DNA of 64,000 nucleotides from Zygnema circumcarinatum (Eukaryota; Streptophyta; Zygnematophyceae; Zygnematales; Zygnemataceae), in NCBI GenBank assembly GCA_037447605.1, contig CM074805.1, positions 2,842,945-2,906,944 on the forward strand, read 5' to 3'. Shown piece after piece: positions 1 through 12,300 of the stretch. Under the pieces are notes generated by a model, which worked only from the letters and a program-made list of their open reading frames with translations, was not told where the DNA came from and did no database searches. The translations under genes and the position numbers were made by a program. The first letter of the stretch is position 1. Each line of letters begins with the position of its first letter.

Positions 1-131
1 CCCCCCCCCCCCCCCCCCTCCCCTCCCCCTCTCCCTTTATGTGTCTGTGTGCACGCTCTTGCTTCCTTACATGTCTCTGTCCAGCTGAACCCTTCCTCCT
101 TTGCGTCGGCCCCATTTGCTGTCCTCTGCAG

Positions 132-3100
132 GCTTGGCTTCCTGGTCCGCTTCCTGAGCCATTCCGTGGTATCCGGGTTCACCTCGGGCGCGGCCCTCCT
201 GATTGGCCTGTCCGTGGTGCCGGAGTTCCTGGGCGTGCGGGCGGAGGGCAGCGCGCGGTTCTTCCCCCTCCTGTGGCGCCTTCTGCGCGCGGCGCAGGGC
301 GGGGCCGTACGGACGGAGCCGCTGCTGCTGGGGGGGGCGGCGCTGGGCCTGCTGCTCGGGATGAAGGAGGGGGGCAGACGCTGCCCAAGGCTGCATTGGG
401 TGCGAGCTGCCGGGCCTGTCACAGCGGTCGCATTGGGAACCATCATTGTCACGCTTTTCCAACCAAAAAATGTGAAGACGGTAAGCAGAGTGTTTCAAAG
501 CCGGACGTCTTGGTCTTGCTCTTGCTCTTGCCTCCCTGTGGCCACTTGCCACCGTTCATCTCTTCGGTCTCTTGCCGCATCTTCTGTAAGGTTCTGGGGC
601 TTTTGGATCGTCAGCCTGGCAGGTAGTCTCAAGTGCAGGTTAAGACGCAGTACTTACTGTCCACGTTCTGGAAGAGAGACACATGTAGACTGCACAATCC
701 CTGTGAACGCCTGACTTGGAAACCAAAACCACGAATGCCATAAGTTCACCTGTCAAAACGTTGACCCAATCGTTTGCCACCTTGCCCCTTTGCAAACGCT
801 CCTTAAGTCATCAGATTTGGCTCCCTTGTGAGCCTTGCAGATAGGTGTCATTCCCCAGGGCCTCCCTCCCCTCAGTCTGCACTACCGCTGGGACGCTATT
901 GCGTCTCTGCTTAAGCCCGCCGCTGTGATCATGGCGGTGGGCGTGTTGGAGTCCATGGGCATTGCGAGGGCGCTGGCGGCCCGCAACGGCTATGAGATTG
1001 ACAGCAATCGTGAGCTTTTGGGGCTCGGACTCGCCAACATTCTCGGCTCCGCCTTTTCCGCCTTCCCCACTGCAGGTGAAGACTTTCTTTCGCCTTGGCC
1101 TTCATGGCGGTGTTGGCACGATGGCAACCCTTATATGCACAGGCTGGTGGTAGACCTCCACATAGCTGCTCTGTTGATGTTTGGAGGGGAGTGCGGGCAC
1201 TTGCAGGTTCATTCTCTCGTTCCGCTGTGAGCAACGAGGCCGGCGCTCGCACAGGATTGGCTGGACTCGTCGCCGGAGGGGTCACTTTGGCCACTCTCCT
1301 CTTCCTCACGCCTCTGTTCATCCATGTTCCGCAGGTTGGTGTGAATATGTCCTCCTCAGCGTTTGCAAAAGCAGCTGCGGTACGCTGTCTGTGACGTATG
1401 CTGCAAGGAATGTGAGTTGAAGGTGGGAAGAAGCTGAGGGTGGCATAGTGGGTGCAGTGTGTTCTTGCAGCCATAGTCATCTCAGCAGTGATGGGACTTT
1501 TGGACTTTGAGGAGGCTGCATTCCTCTGGAGGGTAGAGCGGAAAGATTTCTGCCTTTGGTGTGCAGCCTTCTTGGGGACGCTCCTGTTCGGCATCGAAGT
1601 GGGCGTCCTCATTGCGGTGAGTGAGCTCCCTTGACGAGCGCAGCTATAATAAGCACATGGTCTCTGGGGGGAAGATGGAGCGCAAACAGCCGTGGCTGTT
1701 TGTTCCTTTCGTTCGAAACTGTGACATTGCATGTGCTGCTGGGCACAGGTGAGCCTCTCGCTTGTGTTTGTCATCCACGAGTCCGCCAATCCGCATATGG
1801 GTGAGCGGCGGGCTTCCTCTGTTAGACATGTTCTTTGGAGTGCATCTGTGCACTAAGAGAGAGCTATTGCGTTTCAAGCATCATACACACTAACTATACC
1901 TACTTTCTCCCTTTCTTGAAAGCAAGAAGGCCGGGCAGAATTTGCCCTTGTGCTTTGTTCCTTTGCTATGAGCCGCTGCTTGTCAACCCTTCTGAGTGCA
2001 AAGCATGGCGGGGATGTTCAGCGGTGCTAGGACGGCTTCCTGGGACCACTGTGTATCGCAATGTGGAGCAATATCAAGAGGCGCATACATATCCTGGCAT
2101 GGTCGCTGTTCGTATTGATGCTCCCATGTATTTCGCGAACATAAACTTCATTAAAGAGAGGTATGAGAATTTAGATATTTAACTTGTTTGGAAACTTTGC
2201 TTGCCTGTTATTTTCGTGACTCTTTTGCCAATCATGGTGGAATCTCTCTCACCCAAGTCGAAGCTGGGGACCCTTGTTGCTTGGTTTTGCTGGCGAGTAA
2301 AAATGCTTGTTCCGTCTAGTTCACATATTTAGAGACCTTACATTTCCTTGTTTTTGCAAACGAGCTTGCCGTTCTGATATCTCTTGATCATTGATACGGC
2401 CGGCGGTTGACCGCCAGACTCCGAAAACAGGAGCTGATTTCCAACGGGACACAGACAGAGGCCGTTGCTGCAGAGCGGGTCCGCTTTGTCATTCTTGATA
2501 TGACTCGTAAGTGGGCCATCATTCCTTACACATCCCCATCGTTTATCAAAAAACTTGACAAAAAAGTCATGGCATCGTTGAGCAACCTCTGCCTGATTCC
2601 TGTTTTGAGCACCCTCTTGCGTGACAGCTGTCATGTACGTCGACTCCACCGCCATCCACGCTTTGAAGGAGTTGCATGCAGAGTACACCGCTCGAGGGAT
2701 ACAGATGGCGCTCTCTAACCCTAATCTTCAGGTCATGAGAACGTTCGCACGTGCGGGGATTCCGGAACTCATTGGCCACAATTGGTACTTCGTGCGCGTG
2801 CACGATGCAGTGCAGGTGAGGATGCAGAGATTGGCCCTTAATCTAGGGGTCGACTCGTGCTCACCTCATAAACCTGTCTAATATTGTTTTTTAGTTTGGT
2901 GTGTGTGTGTGATACTTTGTCTTCTGGATTGTAGCACCTAGTTGTCAAACAAATGATATGTAAGCAATAGTCAAAACCATCATAGTTTCTATTTGTGTGT
3001 TGATGTGTACTGATCACTGATTACGTCGTGTGCTTTAAGGGCAGGCTTCTCCTGACTGGTGGCGCATCCCCCTTTTTCCCTGCCTCCACAGGTGTGCTTG

Positions 3101-3229
3101 TCTCATCTCCAAGGGGATGGGAGGCTTGACACGGTACTCCCATCTTTACATAATGGCGACCACGAATCGAGACCCATAGAACACGGGCGGCTGGCAGCCA
3201 TGGCGCCCTCCGGTGAGAACGGCGTCTGA
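132..3229 (+). CDS. SULTR4: SULTR4-like sulfate transporter, 5'-truncated by window edge
   Basis: This is the C-terminal ~491 residues of a SLC26/SulP sulfate transporter. Exons 132-480, 841-1075, 1207-1334, 1458-1616, 1749-1800, 2022-2160, 2418-2506, 2628-2815 and 3092-3229 join in frame with GT-AG introns; the stop is TGA at 3227. Visible are SulP core segments (FLVRFLSHSVVSGF, LGLGLANILGSAFSAFP, SFSRSAVSNEAGA, LAAIVISAVMGLLDFEEAAF, VFVIHESANPH) followed by a STAS domain starting about AVLGRLPGTTVYRN and holding VMYVDSTAIHALKEL and HNWYFVRVHDAVQVCL. These segments match plant SULTR4 more closely than SULTR1-3 from what I know of the family. SULTR4 proteins export sulfate from the vacuole. 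Earlier exons lie left of the window behind a poly-C/T run at 1-38. The STAS serine of the DSTA motif, a common regulatory position, is present. Vacuolar location is inferred from family. Confidence 0.93.
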
Positions 3230-5027
3230 GCCTCCAAATTCCGCGCGAGAGAATTCCGTTGCGTGCCTCCAACGAGACGCGAGCAGCGGCTGACTGACTG
3301 ACTGACTAACTGCAGCTGTTGGCCGCCTCTGTCGGAAAGTAGTCTTTGTGCTACCAGTAATCGTTTGCAGATTTTTTTTCTGAGTTCTCTCTCGCCCTCT
3401 CTCTCTCTCTCCTTGCACAAACCTGGAAATATTCTTTCTTGTTCCATTTTGGTAATCCCAATAAAATGTGTTTTTCAGCGTAGGCAGCACATAGTTCTGC
3501 ATAACAAGATGTCCATGGCCATTATGGCGCTGCATTTATTGAGGATTAAGTTTTTATGTCTGCACAGTCTTGAAGGTGACGCAAAGTCGTCTTCTCCGTC
3601 TGCGGCGGAGCAGGCGCGGAGAGAAGTGCGCTCAAATGGCTGAACAGCTTTGCACGGAGGTTTGAGGTGAAAAGATGCGTTAGCAGAAAGTGCACGAGTT
3701 GGCGAAGGCGTTCTACTTTGTGGGACTCCGCGAGACGAACCTGACGCAACAAACCACAATGCGATAAAACAATGAGAAATTACGTCAAGTCGAAAGGTTT
3801 AGACGATGCTGCTTTGCCACAAGCCCACGCGTGCACACGTTATCTCCAAGCCAGTCTTGGGGGACCATCGCATGCTTGCAACGATGGCTGCGGCGAGGGA
3901 AGTGCCTCGAACACAAACGCGGTTGAGAATGCGCACAGCGTAGGGACTTTTGGTTATGTCACCAGATCGCGTCTCATATGATATGCCCATGAAAAGGAAA
4001 GCTGGCCAAACACTGAAAAAACACCAGGATGGGTTCGTGACAGCACGCCTTCCTGCCGCCCAGCACAACCGACCGCATACGCGATCGAGGAAATCGCCGC
4101 AGGGCTCGGACTGGCCACCGTCAGGCAGCCTTCCTCCCAGCCACCTTCCTGCGCCATCAAGCCGCAGCGCTGGCCAGCCGGCCGTGAGCGGAAAAAAAAA
4201 ATAGAAGAAAAAAAAAGAAATAGAAAGCCGCGTAGAGGGAAGGCTTGTGCAGGCCGCGTCGCACAGGGCGAGGGAAGGGGGGAGGGAGAAAGGGAGGGAG
4301 GGAGGGAGGGCGCTGGAGGACCTCTGCCCATGCGTGGCGGCGCTTGGGCGCAATGTCAGATTCAGACAGAACGAAAGCCATTCCTCAGAAGGGATCTAGC
4401 GTGTGGATTAGGGCTCGGCGGGGACAAGGTCAGGGCCGGGTCAGCGCGGTCCGTGCGACAGCGGCAGCGCAGCGTTAGTGGATTCATGGGTCGCTCAGAG
4501 TAGCGATTCCAAACAAAGAGGCACAGCTTTGGGGGCAGGACGCGCTCGGAAAGCCCTCAGCTCCCGCGCCGTCCCGCCAGCAGCCAGCCCGTCCGCCATG
4601 GCCGGACCTTCCACGGCCATGGGCGGCCGCACATGCTGATGCACCGTGCTTCCCATGGATTATCTGGAGTGCTGTCGTCACGCTGACGTTGAACGCCGTA
4701 CCGACAAATAACCCGCTTATAAGGTGACAAGAATATGTATGGTCTAAAAAGTCCTTCCGTTTCGAAGAGCATGGCGAAAAACGACAAACGAGGGATACGG
4801 CCATCCGCGGCTGTGCCAATCGCCGTCCGCCGTTGAGACCTGGCCATTTGGCGTCACTGCCGACCACTAATGACGTCATCACGGTTGGGAGGGAGGAGGG
4901 TGTTTGAGTGGGTGGAGGATCGGCCGAAAGGTTCACACGGCGAAATTTCATGTGGTGGACTTTCCGAATTTCATACCAATAACATCCAGATTTCAGACGT
5001 CCTGGGTGGCGTCTCTCTCTCTCCTTT
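3230..5027. other. 3' UTR and intergenic sequence, no gene seen
   Basis: There is no coding exon with family similarity. AATAAA at 3460-3465, about 230 bases after the SULTR4-like stop, is a possible polyadenylation signal. A G/A-rich low-complexity run lies at 4262-4312. Reading frames here are short and show no conserved motif on either strand. Confidence 0.5.
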
Positions 5028-5110
5028 AGGCTGCGTTGTTGTGCCTAGGCGTAGTTTTCCGCTCTTAGCTTCGTTTATTGTGTTTCGGTCCTTTGCGACC
5101 ATATTCCACA
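5028..5110 (+). mobile_element. truncated relic of the long-TIR element family
   Basis: The stretch beginning GGCTGCGTTGTTG, with TAGTTTTCCGCTC and TCCTTTGCGACCA further on, repeats the subterminal sequence of the 54764-58249 element. There the same sequence is split at 57187-57251 and 58160-58180 by an insertion. Here it is uninterrupted, so it shows the pre-insertion state. The terminal inverted repeat itself is missing. Confidence 0.6.
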
Positions 5111-5200
5111 ATTCAGTGTAACTTTCATTTGACTCCCCCCTACAACCTCAACAGCAATCAATAACTACGAAGTCAAACTCCACAATCCGAGAATTTCGTA

Positions 5201-5494
5201 GGGGGAGTCAGACCCTGATCATCTCCAAATCAATTTCATAAGCCTGTCGGGCGAATTAAGCATTGGCTAGGTACGCATTTCGGTACGGCTGGGCTCGGCG
5301 GAGCCGCGGATCCCGACCCGGAATTCGTACACGAAAGAAGTGACTTTTAGTGTAAGGAATTCGGGAATTTCGTAAGCGATGGTCAAGGTCTGACTCCCCC
5401 TAAAAACCGTACCGAAATGCGTACCTAGCCAATGCTTAATTTGCCCTACAGGCTTACGAAATTGATTTGGCGATGGTCAAGGACTGACTTCCCC
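5201..5494. mobile_element. 294-bp inverted-repeat MITE with TA flanks
   Basis: The left end GGGGGAGTCAGACC, after TA at 5199-5200, faces a right end whose reverse complement is GGGGAAGTCAGTCC, before TA at 5495-5496. The two arms, about 5201-5288 and 5406-5494, are imperfect inverted copies including the word GCATTGGCTAGGTACGCAT and its complement. A second right end (GTCTGACTCCCCC, ending 5396) and a lone end at 5131-5141 show that copies have inserted into or next to each other. There is no transposase reading frame, so the element is non-autonomous. TA flanks suggest Tc1/mariner-type or Stowaway-like mobilisation; the class is inferred from flanks and termini only. Confidence 0.75.
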
Positions 5495-5496
5495 TA

Positions 5497-6320
5497 ATAG
5501 GGCCAAAATCCAGAACCTGGGTGGTTCAAAATCGGTATTGTTGCCGTCAAAATTCGTAAGCCCTACGGTCAAAATCCGTAAACCCACGGAAACAGAGCAT
5601 TTCAACCATGAAAAAAGCCTTTTGAAAGTATTCTAATTCCATAAAAAATATTTTGTCACGACGTGCGCATATATTGACATCTTGGAATTTGATCACGATT
5701 TCAAATTCCGGAATCTCCAAGCTCCAAAATTTGGGGCCTCAAAAACCAGATTTAAAAAAAAGTTGGTCAAAATTTATAACCTGACGGATTTGCGGTCAAA
5801 ACTCTACAGCGTCAGATGTCAAATTCCATAATAAGGAAGGAAAATTCTCATACAGAGAGATTTACTAACAAAAATGAAGAGGGCTTATTGGTGGCATTGA
5901 TAATGGGTCAAACTTTATTGGGTTCTTTATTTCGCATATTCAACAAATGCTGTGAAAGTGTACAATGTGATGTGGCTCTACCCCCTCCCCTCTCCCCCCC
6001 CACCCCACCTACTCTTCTTATTGGATCAACAAAATCAGAATGACGAGATTGAGCGCCAAGCCCCCCCTTGCTCTTCACATTTGATGGCAGACAAAGGAAC
6101 AAGAGCTCCTTCCTGCAAACTGGAGGGCTGTCGGCCGCTCAGAATCCCTGGAAAGGAGCTGCTTTTACAAGATGGACCGCCTTCCCGGCGCGCCGGAAAT
6201 CACTCCGCCAACCAGGGCTGCTGGAAGGGGGACGTGACCGCTGTCACCTAACGCCTGCTCCCCACAATGCAACATATACATAGAGCACCCAGTTCTTAAT
6301 TGTTGCTTGTTCAACTGCCA
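5497..6320. other. intergenic, AT-rich, no gene seen
   Basis: This separates the 5.2-kb element from the 3' end of PAN3. It is AT-rich, with repeated 'aaaattcgtaa'-type words related to the neighbouring element, then a C-rich tract at 5981-6012. No supportable coding exon was found. Confidence 0.4.
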
Positions 6321-9300
6321 TCACCGATGCAGAGGAGGGCATAAGATGGAACTCACTCTTGACGACAGCTGGGCATAGGATGTCTGCAGACATCGCAAGA
6401 GGTCCCGGTAGGACACGATGAGCATGGAGCGCTGATCTCGGCTGATGAGGACAACCTTCTCCGGCACTCCAGCATCCAACTGCAGAAGCAGATTCCCTTC
6501 CCAACCGTAACTCAGAAGGTCGTCTATACTTATGAGCAACACAGAATCTCATGCAGGTCCAATCCAAACTGCTCTATAACCAGATTGAAAATACATGAAA
6601 GCGTCAACCGAAGGTGAAGGTGAACTGAAGGTGCCAACCGTATCCTCCTGGCAAAAAGCTTGTTTCCATGATATATGGTGGCAACAATCTAATCAAACAT
6701 GACCTCTGAATTCGAGCTCCACACATGCTATGGAGACGTATCACCTTGTTCAGTGATTCTATGATATGTCCCCAATCCACTATCGGTCGCCCATCCTCGG
6801 TTGACTGCATCATAAAAGTTATCCAAAACCCATCAATCTTAGAAAAAAAAACCCATCAATCTCGTCAGACGACGTTACGAGTAGATGTGGATCTTTTCCC
6901 TACAGCAAGCTGCTCCAACGCACCCGCTGCATTCCATAGCTTCCCTTACCTGATGGAAGACAAAGTCTCGGAAAAGCTTCAGCAGATAGCGATCCCCCGT
7001 TTCTGACCACCCTGGTTCCAAGTCGTCATCAGGGCGCTCGTTGACCGTTGCCAACTTCACCATGAGCCGGAAAAGCCGGCCATTGTCGCACTCTTTCGAT
7101 AGCTCATCCAAAAGGTTGTCGTTCCGCATATGGACTTGCTCTATCTGCAACGCCATTCACTTCACTCCTTGCAGCGATCAGCCACAATGCAATCTCCACA
7201 TACCAATCTCCTAAAAAAGGCCTGGTCTGACAGTCACTTCAGTGGCTCACAATGGCCACCCGGATTGCAGTAAGGTTTAGAATATAAGTCAATTATTTAA
7301 CGAGCGTGGGTCTGATAGGTCAAAGAATAGATCTCCTGATTTCACCTACTGAACCCCCATATCTCTAGTTTCACACTTGCATTCCCCACGACATTGGATG
7401 GCCACCGTAACGAGACAATTGCAGATGGCTTACACTTCCATTTAGAACCTCTATCCCAAGTCCCAGCACAAAAGCATACACCCATTGGATGCATCCCTGC
7501 TTTGCCAAGCAGCAAATGAACAGCTGGTCACTTGCCTCCCCAAACATGCGCTCTGCGAGCACCGCATAGAGCTGCCGTATGCTATTGAGCCCTCCCCCCT
7601 CCGCATTGTCCGGAGAGGAGGCGAGCAGCGCTTGCGTGATGCGCACAAGGTCGGGGGAGAAATGGGCAGCCATGAAGTCAAGGGAAGAGTTCAGCACGGA
7701 GCCGCAGGCGAGGTTGAGCAGCAGGCGGCCACATCCAGCTAAATCCTCCCTCTGGAGATACACACACATGCATCCTCCGGTGTTTCATGTGAGTCACACG
7801 TATCTATGGAAAAACGTCGCCTATGCTGCGGGATCATTTGCCGGGTCAGACGGTAGCATCAGCATGCAGCGGGCCTACCTTCCATTAAGTTTTTTAGGGG
7901 GTCAGCAACGTGAAGGCAGAGTGAGGAAAGTGTCTAGAGTGTCCATCGGGCAGACGCGAAATGAGGAGGATACATGAAACCGGCATGTAGGATCAAAACC
8001 TTGTTTTCATGAGCGACTGCGCATATTGCACTCGGGAGGAAAGCGCGAGGCCCATCCACAATGGAGATGCATTGGCCAAGATGAGTTGACCCTCACCATC
8101 TCACCTGCAGCAGGCGCGGGTCGTCTGCTTCATCTCCATTCAGCACATCAAGGACCCCCACTCCGCCTATCCGTAGTCTGCCTCTGCTTGTGAGCAGCAC
8201 CTTGGAGGGGTCCAACCCTCCCATTCGACAGTGCAGGCCGGCCCCATGGATGGCCCGCAGAGCAGCAGCGAGCTGGACAAGGTAACTCCACAGCTGTTCC
8301 TCGCTTACCTGCAGCATTACCACGCTAGCATTCCCGAAGCAATCATTGGAAACTCTTCCACTTTCATCAGGGGTCGAGAGGCGAATATGGTCAAGGGTGG
8401 TTTTGCTGTTATGTCATATCATCATGCACGTTCGGAAGAAGCGCTGGTGGCCTAGCTAACGCGTCTAAACGCTTCCCAAAAATTGGTCAACCAAGACCAC
8501 AAATACAGTCAATCTTGCTCTCAGCTTTCTGCTTCCAAAGTCGTCTCATCACCACCGTCCAACATTCTCCGCCTCCAGTTCCATTCTCTGATTTCCATAG
8601 AACTTCAAAAATACCTTCAAGAGAAGCAACTCAGAAGGACGAAGTAGAAATAAACACTGACGCATTGTCTGAGAGTGCTTTACCATTATTCTCTCACTAG
8701 AACTCGTCCGCGGAACATACCGTGAGATGTACAACTCCACTGGTTGTGTTTTGGCTCAAATGCGCCACTTCCAGTGTTACTGCTGCCGGATAGTAGTCAT
8801 GCACAAAAAAGAGAGCGGGCGAATCCTCTATCTCGCGGCTCACAAACGCCTCCCTTAGCGTCGTGACATGCGGATGCCCCGTCAGCGCCGCCCATCTCTC
8901 CACGGCCTCCGCTGCGGCAGCCGCCAGCTCCGCTGTGGGGATAACCTGCCGGGAGGAAACGAAACAAACAAACAAACAAACATTCCAAACATTTGGAGCC
9001 CTCCTTATAGTACTTCGAGCAAAGAACCAACTTACGGGAAAAACACTGAAAGGTGGTGGAGAATTCGTGCCTTGCACCATGAGATGGAAGTGCACTAGAC
9101 AACATAAGCAGCATAGCTCTCCGTGTTCAGTCCCTAAGGGTTTCAGTCGTTTAGAAGCTCAATGAGCCATCTATATACTACTCAGAATTGTAAAAGGACA
9201 AACACGAACTTCATGCATTGGCTCTACGGCAACATCTCCATTCAACGCTTTCCTGCTCCTTTCACTGGGTGAAGCCAAGAACACACACATGCGCACCAGT

Positions 9301-12300
9301 CTTCAAAAAAGAAAATGACTATCAGGTGACCTTGCACCTTACCGCAGCAGGACTGCATGTGTACATGGATTAAATAACATCATCGACAGCTTATATTCCA
9401 CTCTTTGGTCGCCTGTCCAGCATAGTCAAACTGGCAGGACAACGAAAGAGTACTTGGCAGATAGCGAGTCTAGGTTTGGGGTTCTGGGGAACTGAACTTC
9501 TCTCCTTGTCTTTCCTTTCGCTTGTCTCCGTTTACCTACCGTTCGCTTCCTTTCAGGAAACCTGACGCTCCATTGGACAGTCGACGAGGATTATCCAAAG
9601 GACTCGACAACCCAACCTCACATCATCACAACCTCAGGGATGAACAACAACCATTTTGCAAAATCCTCTCCTATCATTCCCTTCAAACTTTTGTAACCTC
9701 AATAAAGAACCACGACAAGGGTAAGGGGGCAGGGGTTGCAACTCTGTAACGCAAGTCCTGTTGCCATTGTTTGTGGAGAATCTCAAAAGGTCAGATTCCC
9801 AAACCATGCTCCACACCCGTTGAGTTCGCTCCTACCTGGCGATGATCGATTCTGCGAATGGCGTAAGCACGCCCATCGCTAGAGCTGATCCCTTTGAAGA
9901 CGATCGATCGCACTCCAAACGCGCTTCTGCTCACCTCGTCCTGCGCGCTGAAATCCTCCAACGGGTACAGCATGTGGTAGTGCTGCACTGTGTCTGGAAG
10001 GTCGACCATATCCTGCTCAGGGTCAAGCTGCAAGTTCCCATCTCCTCCCCTTCCTCCCTGTCATCTGTTGACCACTCATTGGGAAAGCGTTTCTGGGCCT
10101 GACAACCAAAGTGGCAAACAAGCCTGAGATGCATTGCTTATGCCTGTGTGCTCAACCATGAGGTGGGTGATGGGCGAAACGGGATTCGACGAAAAACCTC
10201 CTTGGACCGTCAATTCAACACCTGGTCATAATCTTCACATTACTTGCAAAGCCCCATGATACCAATGCGCAAGGTTTGGGGCAGCAAGAAAGCAAATTGG
10301 CTTGGAATGGAAGGCTGGAGTTTCGCTGAGTGTACAAAACTTGAAGATGCAGCTACCTCTAACCTGAAACTGCAAATTTCACAACTTTGATTGAAACTTC
10401 AGACGTTTTTCCGAAAATCAACATTAAGACTGCTGAAGTTTTCTCCAACAGTACAGCCTCTACCACCCTCATCCCTACATTCCACGTGTTCACACCTGTG
10501 CTTGGATGAGAGCGCTGCGTTGCAAAAGCTCCTTCCGCAAGTCCTCTGAGATAAATTTTGATGCCAACGGCATCCGACCAGGAGTACCTACAACATTCCC
10601 AGTCCTACCAATTGCATCCCTTCTCACACCCCCTCCCCCTCCCCCATAATTTCCTACTGCGCCCATCATCTGTTGAACGCTTGCAGCACCCAGTCCTTGT
10701 CTGGGCCCAAAAAAATAGGTTGCACCGCCGTGTGTTGCAGCGGCAACAACCGGCGTGGTAGCCAATGAAGGCCCCGGAGAGGTAGGCCTGTACAAGTTGT
10801 GGGGGTTCCCAGAGGAAAGCCTCTGCGAGTGACTCGACTGCAACTGTGTGCTGCTTTGCTGCAACGGGGGTGTGCCCTGCCGCTGTGGCATTTGCATCCG
10901 TTGATATGAATTCTGTTGGGCCTGTACCGGGCCCATGGGTGCTGAGTGGTGGGGGAGTTGATAGAAAGCCTGTGCCTGGATGTGCTTTTGATGGGCCAAC
11001 TGCGTTTGCGCTAACGAAGATTGCATCATGTGAGCGTGTCTTGCTTGCTTTTGCCTCGGCGATTTGTCCCCTAGATCTTTTCCGGATGCATCGAATACGG
11101 CATCACTAACGCCCCCACTAAAACCCTTCACATCTGTTGGCACAAACAACCCATCCTTCCCTACAATCGGTCCTGTGCCTTGCGGCTGCCCTGCCTCCGA
11201 ACCCATCTGACTTTTCTGCAGCCCCGGTCTCTGTGGCTGGTTTGAACCCGCCACCTGACCACCAGAAATTCCTGGAGAGGTCCCGGGCCGAGAACTCATA
11301 ATTCCCCCGGAAACCACGAACCCATTCCCCACACGCAAACTTGAGCCAAACCTCCCTCGGGCATATCTCACAGCTGAGCCAGGAGGACCCCCCCCCCCCC
11401 TTCCAGCTCGCTCTCCCACACTACCCATGGCAGAGACCCCATCCGGAGGACGGAGGATGGGAAGCATCTGCCCTGACACCCCCACAGCAGAACCTGCTTG
11501 TGATTCAAGGGAATTTGTTCCTGCCTGAGGAGGAGACATAGATGTCATCCCTAACGATGGATCATCACCATCTGGCAATGCAAAAGACTGTGCTGACACC
11601 CCGCCATCAAGCTCCTTATAGGATGAAGAGAGCCCGCTTCCTGAGCTTCGCGATAGCCCCCCTCCTGCTGTCACTCTTGATCCTACTGCTGCTCCAACTC
11701 CCCCCTTTGGCCCTGATCCCGGTGTCGGCACCAAAGCAGGTGTAGTGGGCCGAATTCCAGGAGCCAATCCACTGCCCACAACAGCTCGTCCTGGCAAAGA
11801 CTGCGCTTGAGGTTGTTGCATAGTGACTTGCTGTCGATTACTAAAGGAGCTATATGTAACAGTGGGTCGTGGAGTGGTATGGAGGGAAGGGCCGGCAGAA
11901 CTAGGAATAGCGGCAGCGGCTGAGGAAGGGGGTAGGGAGGGAGATGGCGCTCGGCCCGTCGCTGCCAACTGTTTGGACTTTGGCACGAAAGGGGGAGCAT
12001 TGGCAGCAGCTGCTACACCGGGTGAGATTCCAGAAGGGGGCAATCCTGCATCAAGCATGCCATGTAACAAAGGAATTGGACAGCTAATGAGGGGAATCAG
12101 ACAACACTCAATATAGCCAGTACGTTTTAGTTACTGTCGGTCCAAATCACAGGATCACCTTGACGAGAAACAATTGTTAAAAAAAAAAGGAAAAATGATC
12201 ACTGGAAGTCTTTGATTCGACACGATCTCAAAGTTGGTCTATACCACAGAACAGTCGTAGTTTGTTAGCCTATAGAGGTCCAAAAATGTTTGATGAGTCA

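Noticed and set aside
1-38. Poly-C/CCCTCC run at the window start as a possible telomere or repeat array.
   Set aside because: Too short and not a telomeric unit. It lies in the intron before the first visible SULTR4-like exon.
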